Source: Echria macrotheca
Taxonomy: Eukaryota; Ascomycota; Sordariomycetes; Sordariales; Schizotheciaceae
NCBI GenBank assembly: GCA_030411725.1
Contig: MU839833.1
Coordinates: forward strand, 1,240,001-1,304,000
Reading direction: 5' to 3'
DNA: 64,000 bases
How positions within the stretch are numbered: the stretch's first letter is position 1; every line of letters begins with the position of its first letter. The notes under the pieces are model-generated. The model saw only the letters and a program-made list of their open reading frames with translations, made no database searches and was not told where the DNA came from. Position numbers and translations under genes: made by a program. Shown here piece after piece: positions 1 through 11,030 of this stretch.

Positions 1-2
1 CC

Positions 3-1049
3 GGCGGTCAATGTCGACAAGGATACGCGCAGCTGGTGACGATGGGCGTGTGCAACGTGGTTACCGACCTCCTCCTAGTCTTTTTTCCTATTCCGGTCAT
101 CGTCCGCAGTCAGATGTCGACGAAGCGCAAGATACAGCTTGTGCTGCTCTTCTCGCTGAGTCTGGTCGTCGTCGCCATCACTCTTTATCGAATCCCTCAG
201 ATCATCGAAGACCACGGCAGTCAACAGAGTCGATCCCTTTACGCTTCGGTCGAGCTGCTTTTCGCAACGGCGGCTTCCAACTCGCTTGTTCTGGGATCCT
301 TTGTGCGGGATAGGGGTGTGAAGAAGAAGAAATTCAAGTATGACTCGGTTGCCGCAGGCTCGTTGGAACGGTCGTCCGCGTCTGGATCCAGGCGGGCAAC
401 CTTGAGGCATTGGGGCAGCGATGAAGACCTCGTCAGGGATGTTGGGTATGGGGTGAAACCGGACCTGCGGGAGCCGTTATCGCCGACCGACAACAGGAAT
501 CTGATGCCGGCCAGGGTAGCCAAGATGCACGAAGAGATGAATTCGTGGAGTTTTTCTGGGCAGAAGAGAGCGAGCGCAGCACGGAGCGATGACCCGCTAC
601 TGTCGGTGGATCGCATGTCATCGACCAGGAGCAACTCGACCGGCACGCCTCGAAAGGTGTCGTTTTTCGATCACGGCGGTCTCTTGGCGGAGGAAGAGGG
701 CAGCCAGAGCCGACGAGGGAGTGCGGCGGTACCTACGACTGACCCGGTCTCTCCGGGCACTACAACTTTTTCGCCGGCGAAACCCGCCAGCGGGAAGGGG
801 CTCAGGAGAGGCTCGACGACGTTACTGCAGGACATCGGGGGTCTGCTCAGCCCTAGATCTGCAAAACGGAGGCAGAAGAGCATAACCGAACATCATCAAG
901 CAGCAGCACCACATGCACATGCACATGCACATAGTACACATGCTGCATCGGAAGCACCGGCGTCGCCGCCAGCATATCCCGGGCCGAGAGGGTGGGAGCC
1001 CGAGCTGGAACTGGCCGACGTCGGCGGCTTGCTTGCTACCAAGCGGTGA
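3..1049 (+). CDS. SAT4/rhodopsin-like integral membrane protein, 5' partial
   Basis: The frame is open to the left edge, so the gene starts outside the window. The visible N-terminal part carries the last helices of a fungal rhodopsin-like (SAT4/PTH11-related) domain: the stretch GVCNVVTDLLLVFFPIPVIV and a second helix around QLVLLFSLSLVVVAITLYRIP. Helix ends with small polar residues and the TDL..FPIP pattern are typical of this family. A long hydrophilic tail of about 250 residues follows, rich in Ser/Arg and presumably cytosolic, with a His-Ala run (HAHAHAH) near positions 908-945. The substrate or ligand is unknown for most members; in related proteins the role is signalling or surface sensing. 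A third helix lies around ASVELLFATAASNSLVLGSF. Family assignment is by recognition of the motif pattern, not by alignment. Confidence 0.72.
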   Translation, partial: GGQCRQGYAQLVTMGVCNVVTDLLLVFFPIPVIVRSQMSTKRKIQLVLLFSLSLVVVAITLYRIPQIIEDHGSQQSRSLYASVELLFATAASNSLVLGSFVRDRGVKKKKFKYDSVAAGSLERSSASGSRRATLRHWGSDEDLVRDVGYGVKPDLREPLSPTDNRNLMPARVAKMHEEMNSWSFSGQKRASAARSDDPLLSVDRMSSTRSNSTGTPRKVSFFDHGGLLAEEEGSQSRRGSAAVPTTDPVSPGTTTFSPAKPASGKGLRRGSTTLLQDIGGLLSPRSAKRRQKSITEHHQAAAPHAHAHAHSTHAASEAPASPPAYPGPRGWEPELELADVGGLLATKR

Positions 1050-2069
1050 TGGGTAGAACCATGACATCACGTCAGAGTGCAGTCGACCAGACCCAGCCTA
1101 CTACCTACGCTGGCCGTCGGAGTTGGGAGGGGGACGAGAGTCGACGAGTATATTTATCTTTACCGAAACGATTTGGAAGCGGCGGATGTTTTCGTCCATT
1201 TTTAGAGCGAAGGCGTTATGGGGGTGGGAAAGTGGGAGGGAGCGTGGGCACACATTACTTATTCATGAAAACAAACTTTAGACGTGGAACGGATGGGCCA
1301 TGACAGGAATGAATAACCATGATGGGACTTGGGTATATAATACACAGCGGCAGCTGTTGGATGGACGGACGGAAAGCAGCTCGGCGCTGCGAGGGGTGGT
1401 TGGTTAGGAGTGGGCGGGCTTTTGCTGGCGGCGGCGGTGGTGATGATGGTGGTGTTGGCGTTTGTTCTCGTTTTTGGACGCACATTATACCCCGGCAATC
1501 AAGCCTCGTTATTGTTTACCGAATATTCTTAGAGATAAAATATAATAAGATCTCTCTGTCTCTCTATCTGTGTGTGTCACTATCGGCGGGGAATCAGACA
1601 TGTGAGTGGTGATTGTTATTGTGTGATCTCGGGGGAGACTCCGGATTGCCTTCTCTGATGACACTTACACTAGATCTACGAACCCCTGCGACATGCTAGA
1701 CATCGTACGAGAGCTTTCCCTCACAGTCACAGTCTCCAAGATGCAGATATAGTCACTTGGGTGGTGGGATTCACGTGGTATGCTCACTACAGACTATGCG
1801 AGGTACTACTGCTTGAACATTGCATGGCCTCTCCCACACGGCACCATCCATCGTCACCACAATATCAAACATGACCAAGCCGGCGCATGCGTCACCATCC
1901 AAATAAAAGAACCGTGAATTAAAAACCCCAACGCCCGAAATCATGCACAACCACCCTTATAATAGAACGCCATTTTGGTAAACCACGCCGATCAAGACTC
2001 CGAGAACCCTCACCCACTTGCACGTCGAGACACCCCAGCTAAAGCAGGCTGGCTGCAAGATATACTGAT
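1050..2069. other. Intergenic, convergent 3' ends
   Basis: This stretch lies between the 3' ends of the SAT4-like gene and RPB5. It holds pyrimidine and TG-rich low-complexity runs (about 1545-1580) and AT-rich pieces such as TATATAATACAC near 1334. No frame has credible coding features. It probably contains the two 3' UTRs and polyadenylation sites. Confidence 0.5.
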
Positions 2070-2909
2070 CTATACGCACAACCGATAACTCGCATACCGC
2101 CCAGCCGTCTCGCTGGTCCGAATAATCTTGACCACCTGCCCGCGCTTGAGCCCGAGATAGCGGGCGACGGGGTCCTTGGCGAGGATCCGCGGCAGCTGCG
2201 TCTCCTTGAGGCGGTACCGCTTGAGCAGGGCGGCCTTCTCGTCGCGGCTGAGGACGATGTGCTTGGGCACGAGCTCGTGGTGCGTGATGTTGACGAGCAG
2301 GTCCTCCTCGAGAAAACACTCGATCTGCGTGTACTGCTGCGTCACCTGGATCACCTTGCGCGCCTGGGCGCTCAGCGGCTGGGCGGTCACGAGAATGCCG
2401 GCCTTGAAGTTGTTGGCCGCGCAGTGGTTGACAAACTTCTTCATGACGCCCACGCCGATCGACGCCTTCTCTGTGCAGAACTCGACCCAGATGGTGCCGG
2501 CGTCAGACGACGGGTGCGGGTTGGCGGCCGTCGCGGGGGGTGTGTACTTTTGGAGCATGGCTTCGCTGGGGCGGGCGGAGAACTGCATCTTACCGCGGCT
2601 GATAGAAAAAGTTTTAGTGAAAGTTGATGGAAAGTTGTTGTTGTAATGAGGGGCAACTAGTACTCACTTTGGACTGCCGTCTGCGTTGGTGTACTCGTCG
2701 CGGAATCGGTCCAGCGAGATCTTGACTTCCTCGTCGGCCAGCTCGTATCCCTACATCCAAAAACAAGACGTATCAGTATGCGTGCCGTCCGAAGGGAAAG
2801 GTGAGGCGGGGCGCACCCTGTCCTGAACCATCTCGTGCACCGTCCTCCACGCGCGCCAGAGACGCGATGTCTCCCGGGCCCAGATGGTCGAGTTGTTCTC
2901 CTCCTCCAT
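2070..2909 (-). CDS. RPB5: RNA polymerases I/II/III common subunit RPABC1 (Rpb5)
   Basis: Three exons on the minus strand: 2909-2817, 2750-2668 and 2598-2070, giving 234 residues. The N-terminal exons encode the jaw domain (SRLWRAWRTVHEMVQDR, then GYELADEEVKISLDRFRDEY). The last exon carries the very conserved C-terminal assembly domain: VNITHHELVPKH, LLKRYRLKETQLPRI, DPVARYLGLKRGQVVKIIR and the C-terminal SETAGRYASYR. Rpb5 sits in the lower jaw of all three nuclear RNA polymerases and contacts downstream DNA. Introns are 66 and 69 nt with donors GTGCGC and GTGAGT; frames join exactly (93+83+529 nt). The length is slightly above the roughly 210-215 residues usual in the family because of a short linker (residues about 70-80). 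Confidence is high. Confidence 0.95.
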
Positions 2910-3657
2910 GATGGGCGATAAAAGCTGCCTCACAAAAAACTTTGTTGGGTTCGGTTCGGAAAGCTTGGAGTGCTGTTGTTGCGTTGATTGTCTTTGACGA
3001 CGTTCGTGCGGGGATGGATTGGTGGTGGTGGTGGTTCACGAGGCTGATGAAAGAATCCAATGTTCAAAAAATTGGCTTGCTGAAAGTTGCGGCAGGCGTG
3101 GGGGTTCGAGGCGCAATGGGTGTGGCTGTAGTGATTGACTACCTACCTCGGTTTAGTTAGTCCCCGGCCGACTGCGGGCATCTGACGGCGATAAGGTCAC
3201 TAAATCTTTTGGAAGCATTGGTTTCCAACAGATCGCATAATCTAGATGTTCTCTAAAACAAACCGAAAGAGCTACGATTAATAAACTTCACCATAAATAT
3301 AAGACTGATAATAAACTCTTCGCTACTTAAACCAGAGCAAGTTCACCTCCAAACGATCCCAAATTCACCCCACCCCACACTTCCGATCGGCTGGGCCCCG
3401 CACCGTCCCTGATTACCTAAGACAACTGCAGAGTGGAGAGTCGGGGCCGAAGAGAGGCCACGGTCTGTCTTGAAAGTTTTGGCTTCCAAAAAAGGGTTGG
3501 GGAAGTGAGGCTTGAGGAAACTGCCACTCCTCCCACAGCACCGCCTGCTTACCAGAGTTTCCATCTGATTTCTTCGCCATAATATAAAACGCCCAATTGG
3601 AGGCGAGTCCTCCATTCCCCATTCCACATATTTTCACCACCGTCTGGTTCCTCCAAC
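2910..3657. promoter_or_regulatory. Divergent promoter region RPB5 / BFR1
   Basis: These 748 bp separate the start codons of RPB5 (minus) and BFR1 (plus), two genes linked to general gene expression. The region is AT-richer in its centre (about 3220-3340). A sequence CCAATTGG lies at about 3592-3599, close to the BFR1 start. No coding frame is credible. The divergent arrangement allows shared control, but nothing in the sequence proves it. Confidence 0.45.
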
Positions 3658-5255
3658 ATGGCCGATTCTACCGCTGCCCCGGCCGCCGACGCCGCACCTG
3701 CTGCCACCGGCAGGCCAGTCCTGCCCGACGTCAATGCCTTCAACGAGAACGTCAAGAAACTTGAGGACTCTCGCCAAGAGACCCTGGCCAAATTGGTATA
3801 TCCCGCACGCCACGCTGCCTCTGCAGCTGCACTGAATGTCCGCCGGCTAACCACATTGCATGTGCATAGGCGGCCATCAAGGAAAAGATTGCTCTCGTCA
3901 ACCCAAACAAGAACAAGGACGAGCCGACGCCGACTCAAAAGCGCCGCGACGAGCTCCGTGCGCAGCTTGCCGAAATTCGACAACAGCAGGCCGGAGGCAA
4001 GAGCAGCCGCAGCGCAAAACTGGCCGAGGTCCAGCGGCTCGAAGAGAAGCTCCGCAGCCGTATCGCCGAGTTGAATACCGCTCGTGGCAAGACCCCCTTC
4101 AAGAATCTCGATGATCTCAATAGGGAGATTGACCGCCTAGAAAGCGAGGTCAACAGCGGCAGGATGGCGCTCGTCAAGGAGAAACAAAATCTTGCGGAGA
4201 TCTCCAAGTTGCGCAAGCAGGGCAAGAACTTTGCTCAATTTGGCGAGCAACAGGCGCAGATCGATGAGCTCAAGGCTAAGATCGAACAGCTCAGAAACGA
4301 GATGAAGGATCCCCAGGTGAAGGAGCTCAGCGAGCGTTACAACAAGATCCAGGCCGAGCTCGACCGCATCAAGGCGCAGGAGGACGAGGCCAGAAAGGGC
4401 CTCAATGGGCTCCGGGACGAGCGTACCAAGCTCCAGGCCGAGCAAGATGAACAGTGGAACGCCCTCAAGAAAGTGAAGGACGAGTACTTTACTCAGAAGA
4501 AGGCGTACGATGCGTACGAGAGGGAGCAGCGCAACCGTGCCTGGGAGAAGAAACAAGCTGAACGCGAGCGATATGTGCAAGAAAAACGGATGGAGCGCGC
4601 AAAGAAGATGCTTGCCGAGGCGAGCGACCCCGCTTACCTGGATGAGATTCGGCGGGCCGAGAGCCTCCTGCACTTTTTTGATCCTACCCAAAAGGCACCG
4701 GAGAAGACGCCGCTCCTTGCCAACAAGGGCCTCGGTGCACAGCCTCAGCGCAAGGTCGATGCCACGGGGATCAAGGGTGTCCCTCTCACCCGCAAGGAGG
4801 ACCGCGAGGACGAGTACCTTCCCGCTGCGAAGAAGGGAAAGAAGGGCAAGAAGTCCGGGGCGGCAGATTCGACGCCCAAGAACTTCAACTGTCCTCCGGC
4901 GGTCATCGAGGACTGTGCTTTTATGGGAATTGATCCCCCCATGAGCGCGGCCGATGTGCCGGCGGCCATCGAGAAGGTCAAGGCCAAGCTCGAGCACTGG
5001 AAGGCGGATCAGGCCGAGCAGACCCGCAAGGTAAGCGTTTTTGTTTCTGTGAAGCGACCGGGTTGACTGACCATGTGGCAGAATATCGAGAAGGCGAAGA
5101 AGGAGATTGAACGGCTCGAGGCTGAGGAGGCGTCGGGTGGTGCTGCCTCGCCGAACGGGAAGGCCGTGAACGGCAAGGACGACAAGGCGGTGGCGGAGGC
5201 GACCGAGGCCGTCGAGAAGGTGTCGGTCGAGGAGAAGGAGGATGCTGCTGCATAG
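3658..5255 (+). CDS. BFR1: Bfr1-like coiled-coil protein (nuclear segregation / mRNP factor)
   Basis: Exons 3658-3795, 3870-5030 and 5082-5255 join in phase 0 to give 490 residues. Most of the protein is a long charged coiled coil; recognisable blocks are RPVLPDVNAFNENVKKL near the start, KDEPTPTQKRRDELRAQL, GKTPFKNLDDLNREIDRLE, and SLLHFFDP. These match the Bfr1 family, whose yeast member associates with polysomes and mRNPs at the endoplasmic reticulum and affects chromosome segregation and brefeldin A resistance. A basic patch (KKGKKGKK) and a short conserved region (PPAVIEDCAFMGIDPP) follow, then an acidic, Ala-rich tail. The introns have donors GTATAT and GTAAGC. Start is the first ATG in the frame and has a good context (AACATGG). 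Confidence 0.9.
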
Positions 5256-8200
5256 GAGCGGGAATGGCCGTCACTTTCCCGTTAGCACTCTCATCTTTCC
5301 ATCATGTTCTGGGGAACCAAAAGTCGGGTCAGCGGTAGTTTGTCCTCATGATGGGGGGCCGAGGACGAGGTATTTGCATAGTAGGCAACTTCATCCGAGT
5401 ATGGCATTTTTAGTCTTATTATTCTACCCCGAGAAGGTGTTTCACTGTCTGCATGTTGGGTGTCCGTAGGGATTAATGTTAGTTCTTATGGAAGAAGCGA
5501 ATGTTCTCTCCGACGGACTTGAAAGTCGCCTCGTTGGGATCGGTGCAGCTTCTGTTGTCGGTTTGGTGAACTGCAGTGGAGGGTTGCATATGGAGTGGAG
5601 TGGGGGGTTCTAATCTGCACTTTGAAAAGAACGGCTGCAGACTGGAGATGTTCATCATGACTTGTGTGGTTGGTTGGTTGGTTCATGTCAGGAGGAGGAT
5701 GTCGAGATCGCGGTCGCGGTCGGGCAGCTATCTGGTTCTTTCTTTCTCGCATTTGGTAGGTAGGGAATATGTGCAGTGTTTTGCCGGTTACCTTAGGTCT
5801 ATTGGGTCTGGGTCTGGCCAATCATGGTGGGTTGGGACCCTCCCTTTTCTGGATGGATGCTTGGAACTTGGTGCGCTTTCGTTACTTGTTTGCACCTTGT
5901 TGCAGTTTTTGCGGCTGTTGCGCTTCTTGAACGGGTGGGTGGCTTGTTTGGGGGTGGTAAGATGGTAAGGTAGCTGGCTGCTTGGGGATGGGGTGGTCAT
6001 TTCATGTTTAGTTCTAGAAGTAGGGAAGAAGAAGGACCGTGGGGATTATGACTTGTTTTTTGTTCTTGGGAGCTGGGCGAGGAGATGTTTGGAGGACCTA
6101 CCTACCAAGTTCGACTACTCTGAGGTAAGGGTTGGGAAGGGTTGTGAAGCAGTTAGATAGTTGGAAGCGTGTTTGTATTCTTTCGTATGGTTATCGGAGG
6201 ACATTGTGTAAGGTATATATGTTCAAGACGGCCATGTTGTGTCTGAAGCTGTTTCAGGGCAAGGGGGTTATGTGATAATGGATACGGGATCTGTGATAGG
6301 TAGGTAGGTAGGGGAAAGGGAAGGGGAAGGAGAAACAGTCTTGACAGCCCGGGCGAACCCGAACCCGTCGTTCGTGTGCTATATATGGATATGTCTTCTG
6401 TTGAGTGCCATGGGAAAAGGGAGAGAGGTACAGTACCTTAGCTCTAGATGGTGCTGTGCTGTCCTGTCTGTTTGTCGCTTTGGACGTCTTCCGTTCGTGC
6501 GTTTGCCCGTTGCTCAGAGAGGGGAGGGCTTAACCTGGAAGTACCCCTGAGCAGTCCTGCTGTATCCATCCCGGACAGGGACTACACACAACACTCCCAC
6601 GCTCCCATAATCTACCATCCATTCCTCCCGTAGACATTACTTAGCCGTGAGTATACCGGGAGAGAGAGGGAGAGAGACTCTGAATCTCCATACAATTCCA
6701 GCGAGGATATAGACCCAACAAAAGCAAAAGTCCCACACCTCATCTCAGGTATTCCGGCGGCCAGCTGGCAAGCTGAAAGAGGCACACACACAAGATCTCC
6801 CCCCGTCCCAATCTATCAATCCTCCTCCAACTTCCGAATAAGTGACACACACACATAAACCAGCTAGCAAACACCGAACACCGGGTACCTAGGTATCAAG
6901 TTGCACTTCCGGCTTCCGGACCCTCGTAGAACCCATCCACCATCCATCATCCTCTTTGAACCATCATCCACCACCCATTATCCATCATCCTAATTGGCCC
7001 ATCAGGATCCCGTAATCTTTTCACTTCTTCTTCACATTCCACAACATAACAAAACCCTCCACGCCATAGGACCATTAAGTCCGTCCTATCAAGTCCATCC
7101 CCCAAGTGAACGAATGACATTTCCTCAATATATATGCGGCATTATTCCCCTCCTCCTCCTCCACTTATGTGCCACAAGACAGAACAGACAAAACAGACTT
7201 GCCCATTAATAAGTTGCTGCTGATGAGGGAGGGAGGGGTTCTCGCAGGTTTCTGCCAACTTCCCGAGCTGACCGCATCTGCCGCCGTTTAATCCACAGCC
7301 TTCTTCCAGTGCTTCCACACCAAGCAAGACAGACCAAAATGAGGCTTGTCAAATCTCAATTATTAGTAAGGTGTGTGTGAGAGAAAGAGTATCCATTTAG
7401 ACTATGTACACAGACACATCCTATCAAGAGCCCAAGAAGAGGTGATGCGTTCGCCTGGCCGTCCGTCCCGCGTCCTGCTGATGTGAACACCAACAAATGA
7501 TCGCTAGACCAAGTGGCAGGCGGTCAGCCAGGCAGATAGCCAGATCATCTCCCCCTAAAAACCCCAGACTAGACGGGTTCCATCCGCCAAAGTCTAGGGC
7601 CGCCCAAGCTCAAGGGTGTCTTGATATGCTGAGATACCCGCAATCCAGCAAAGTACCCCGCAACGAAAATTATCCCCCCTATCCTCCCTTCCCAAACAAT
7701 TTCCAATCTGAGATACCGCACCGCATCGGCTCGACATTGTCCATATCGCCCCACTCGCTGCTCCGTCGTGCGTCCGTCCATGTGTTCCAACAGCTGGCTG
7801 GGTTCGATGAGAGCTCCAAGGTGTGAAATAGAACAAGTGATCCCCCAGTAAGGAAGAGGGCGTCCACGCCACCGCCGCCAACGCCTGACCTGAATGACCA
7901 GCCAAGGAAAAAAAAAGTCGAGCCAAAAGAGATGAGTCCGTCCGTCCGTTCAACCGTTTCCGTGCCGTCTTCCGGTCCGAGATTTAGAAAAAGAATCGAA
8001 AATGAAAATAAATCCGCGATGCTTCCTGGTCGTCGTGAAACCCAAGGTGTTTTTTTGTCTAAAAAAACAACTTGACTCATAATACCTCGAAGGCCACACA
8101 CATGACAGAATTTATGGTCGAAATAACACCGCCCCACGCGACCAAGGCTATGCTGATGAAACAAATCTCGTCATGGTCGAATGAATCTCGCGCAGCAAAA

Positions 8201-8391
8201 CCGAATGGTCATAGTCTCATTGGTCTCATGGCCTCGTCAATATGGCATGGCCTCGTCAAGATGATGGCTGATGGATCGCTCAAAGGTCTGGTACAAAGGA
8301 GATCATTCCCCAAAAGAGTGTTCCTGTTTCGGAAGCCGCCCGTCAACGGTCGTGGCTCGAGACGAGGCTTCGGTCATCGCGTCGGCTGCCT
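5256..8391. other. Gene-poor intergenic region, 3.1 kb
   Basis: It lies between the 3' ends of BFR1 and the minus-strand gene at 8.4-9.1 kb. It contains TAGG repeats (around 6297-6312), CCATC runs (about 6936-6985) and purine-rich runs. The open frames in it are short and low-complexity, and none shows a domain or a plausible splice continuation that I recognise. The right part (about 7600-8390) may be 3' UTR of the neighbouring gene. A non-coding transcript cannot be excluded. Confidence 0.4.
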
Positions 8392-9111
8392 TCAGTACCC
8401 AGGATAATAAGGCGTCGACGGTGGAGGCGGTTGCGGCGGTCTGTACGCCGTTCGCCTCCCAGATGACGGCCCTGGTGTCCTCCTCTCACGCAGAGGCTCG
8501 AGTGGTGGCGGTGTCCGACGCGGCAGGGGTAGATCTCTCATCTCTCTCTCGTGGTGGGCGATGCTGGGACCGCTCGCCACGGTACCAGGTCCGCCATTCG
8601 CACGCCGCCCGGCTTTCCGAGAACCGCTCAGGGCGCTCAGAGGCGGGTCCTTGACGGCGGGTTCGTTGTCGTCGGGAAGGGTAAGCTCGACCAGGCTGTA
8701 GAAGTACTCGAGCACCTCTGGGTATCGCTGGACCGATGCCTGCCAGTCCTCATCGATGCCTCGCTTGAGCTGAGCCTGGGCGGCAGCAATCTCGTTGGGA
8801 TGTGGCGGGGCATGATAATAGTGATAGGCATGAGCGGTAATACGGTCCAGATGTGCCGTGTGAGCAGTCTTTCGCCGCTCGGTAAGTAATCGGAAATATT
8901 CGAGGATGTAGTCCTGAGCGTGAGCTCGCACCCATGAGCTAGAAAGGTCAGCAAAGCTGATATACCGGAGTCAGAAAACTTACCGTATGTCGTTGTATAT
9001 CGACTGCATCATCCGCGACTCGGCCTGGCGGACGGCAACCTCGAGACCCTTGGCCTCGCAGTCGCAAGCCAGGGTCGCCGGAGCATGGCATATAGCACAG
9101 TCCGGGTCCAT
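8392..9111 (-). CDS. Conserved filamentous-fungal protein of unknown function, Cys-cluster N-terminus
   Basis: Two exons, 9111-8984 and 8938-8392, give 224 residues. The intron is 45 nt with donor GTAAGT and acceptor CTAG, and the exons join in frame. The start MDPDCAICHAP has four cysteines in the pattern C-x2-C-x7-C-x-C within the first 18 residues, suggesting a small metal-binding or redox motif. The middle (residues about 30-130) is a predicted helical region rich in Tyr, His and Glu (AHAQDYILEYFRLLTERRK, YPEVLEYFYSLVEL). The C-terminal 80 residues are Pro/Arg-rich and disordered, ending PYYPGY. I recall very similar proteins in other Sordariomycetes, all uncharacterised. No function is proposed. 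Confidence 0.8.
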
Positions 9112-11030
9112 CCTGATGACCGACTTCCGCGGTTTTTGCGAAAACTCTCTGGTATACATGATTTAGCGTGTGGGGAGGGGTCGACGGGAGAAAGATTCGA
9201 TTCGGCTTCATGCGGAGAGGGAAAAGAAGAGATATCAAAATGGCAAGCTAATAATACAGACAGGAACGGGCAATGTCTACATCGATTACTGATTTCCTCA
9301 TAATCGAAGTCTTGGTGCTTGGGATCCTGCCCAGAAACAAAAAAAGGGGGAAGGTCGAGAACGATAGAAGGGGGTCGTTGAAGGGGAAGGAATGGGTAGC
9401 AAGATAAGGCATCAAGAGCCGCGAGTAGGGAAACAGCTGGACATGCCGCGAGAGGTTGCGGAACGTGGAGGGCGGTACTGACCTGGAGTATCAAGCACGC
9501 AAGCTAGTAACCAGACAATAGAATAGCCCAGGACAGCGCGGCAGTACGAGGAGAGGCAAGGCGGGAGGGGGGAACAGCACACAACAGACAAGACGAGGTG
9601 CGGAGCGCTCCGGTGGCTCGGCGACGATAGCGAGACGGGGACCGTTGGGGATCAGGAAAAAGAGAAGCAGGAAGCAGCAGACGAGCAGATGGGAACTGTC
9701 GAGTCAGGACTCGCCTGGGGACGACGGCCGGCTCTCTTTGGTGGACGATCGGGCGAGGTTGCAGGAGTTGCAGATGTAGTCGGCAAGACGAAGCTGTCTT
9801 CGATGGGGAGATGCCCTCGTGAGGGCTGGCTGTTGCCCAAGGCCCAAGCCAGGCTTAACCACGTTTAGTCTGGAATCGGTGTCGTGGCTCGAATGCGGGC
9901 CTCTGGCAGCATTGGTCTGCAGCGTGCAGCGGCCCAATGCCTCGTCGACCAGTCCGCGATGGCCAGGCGCGGGGCCGACCCAATTAACCCCAATTGCCTC
10001 GGATGGCCTTCGCACCACCTTGGCCTGGGGTGGCAGAGATGTGCAGTAGACGCGGGCAGGTGGAGAGGCTTGATTCGTTATGTAACCACGACGGCGAGAT
10101 GGGAAGCAGGAGAGACACTGGCGAGATGGCGCCCGATGAGAGGCTGTTTGCGAAGGTGCGTGGGTCGTGTGGCCGAGGGAGGGGGAAGCGGGGAGAATCC
10201 CAAGAAAGCGGCAAAATGAGCAGAGAAGGGACGGCGGGATGATGAGGTGCAGCTTCCTGGGGAGGAACAGCGTTCTGGGGAGAAGCAGAGACGAGGAGAA
10301 CAAGGCAAGATGAGATGGAGACGGGAGACGGGAGACGACAAAAAAGATGTCGGTCGCCTCCGGGTGTGCTGTCTCCGCCTCCGCTGTCTGGCGGGGAGAG
10401 AGAGAGGCAAGGGCGGGAGACCCAGTGATGCCCCAGCTGGCCGTGCTGGCGTCCAACGGGAGCCCAGAGCGGTTCAATGGAGAAAGGAGAGGCTGGGACG
10501 GCCAGCAAGAGCGGTTGCGGAGCGGCGACCACGTCTTTGGCTCGCTTTGCTGCTGCGTTTTGGCCTGTCTTGGATTCACCGCATGTTTGCATGTCGCAGC
10601 ACCCGGGAACCACACATTGCTGCAGAGAGCCACTGCCAGCACAGCGTTCGCTCGCAGGGAATCAATCGGCACAAGCGGTCGCTGCACCGCTCCGACATGC
10701 CATTCGATCAACCATGGCGAGCTTAAAAAGTCGTTGACCAGCACTTTCCACAAAATGTGCAATGGCCAAAAAGACGACGACCCGGAGTGGGGACGCCGCA
10801 AAACCGCTCATCGGCCGAGGGGCGGCATTGCGGGACAGCTGGGAAGAGCCGCCGGGTCCGCCAAGCTCCCGGCAAAAGACCAGCAGGGGCGTGTCTACCC
10901 CGGACGCCGAGGGGTGGAGATAGCGTTATCTTATCGTGCTGGAATCGCGATCAAATTTGTTGCAGTCGTCGCGCTGCATCGTCGCGGTTTTGCAGTTTGA
11001 CGGCCACCATGTGCCCTCCGCTTTCTCGAG
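9112..11030. other. Divergent intergenic region, 1.9 kb, with possible 5' UTR intron
   Basis: It separates the start codons of the unknown gene (minus) and MTG2 (plus). On the minus strand a donor-like CAG/GTCAGT at about 9482 and an acceptor-like TTTCTGGGCAG at about 9331 could bound a 5' UTR intron of the left gene; the presumed UTR exon then holds a short upstream frame. A 365-codon minus-strand frame (9704-10801) has no conserved domain that I recognise and its composition is Pro/Ser/Arg-rich, so I leave it out. The region is purine-biased on the plus strand around 10.2-10.4 kb. Confidence 0.35.

Noticed and set aside
4137..4997. 286-codon open frame antisense to BFR1
   Set aside because: It is Leu-rich and lies opposite a Lys/Glu-rich coiled coil, where antisense codons are read as Leu and Val; a mirror of GC-rich coding sequence.
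9704..10801. 365-codon minus-strand frame upstream of MTG2
   Set aside because: Low-complexity Pro/Ser/Arg composition, no domain, no conserved-looking block, and no supporting splice structure.
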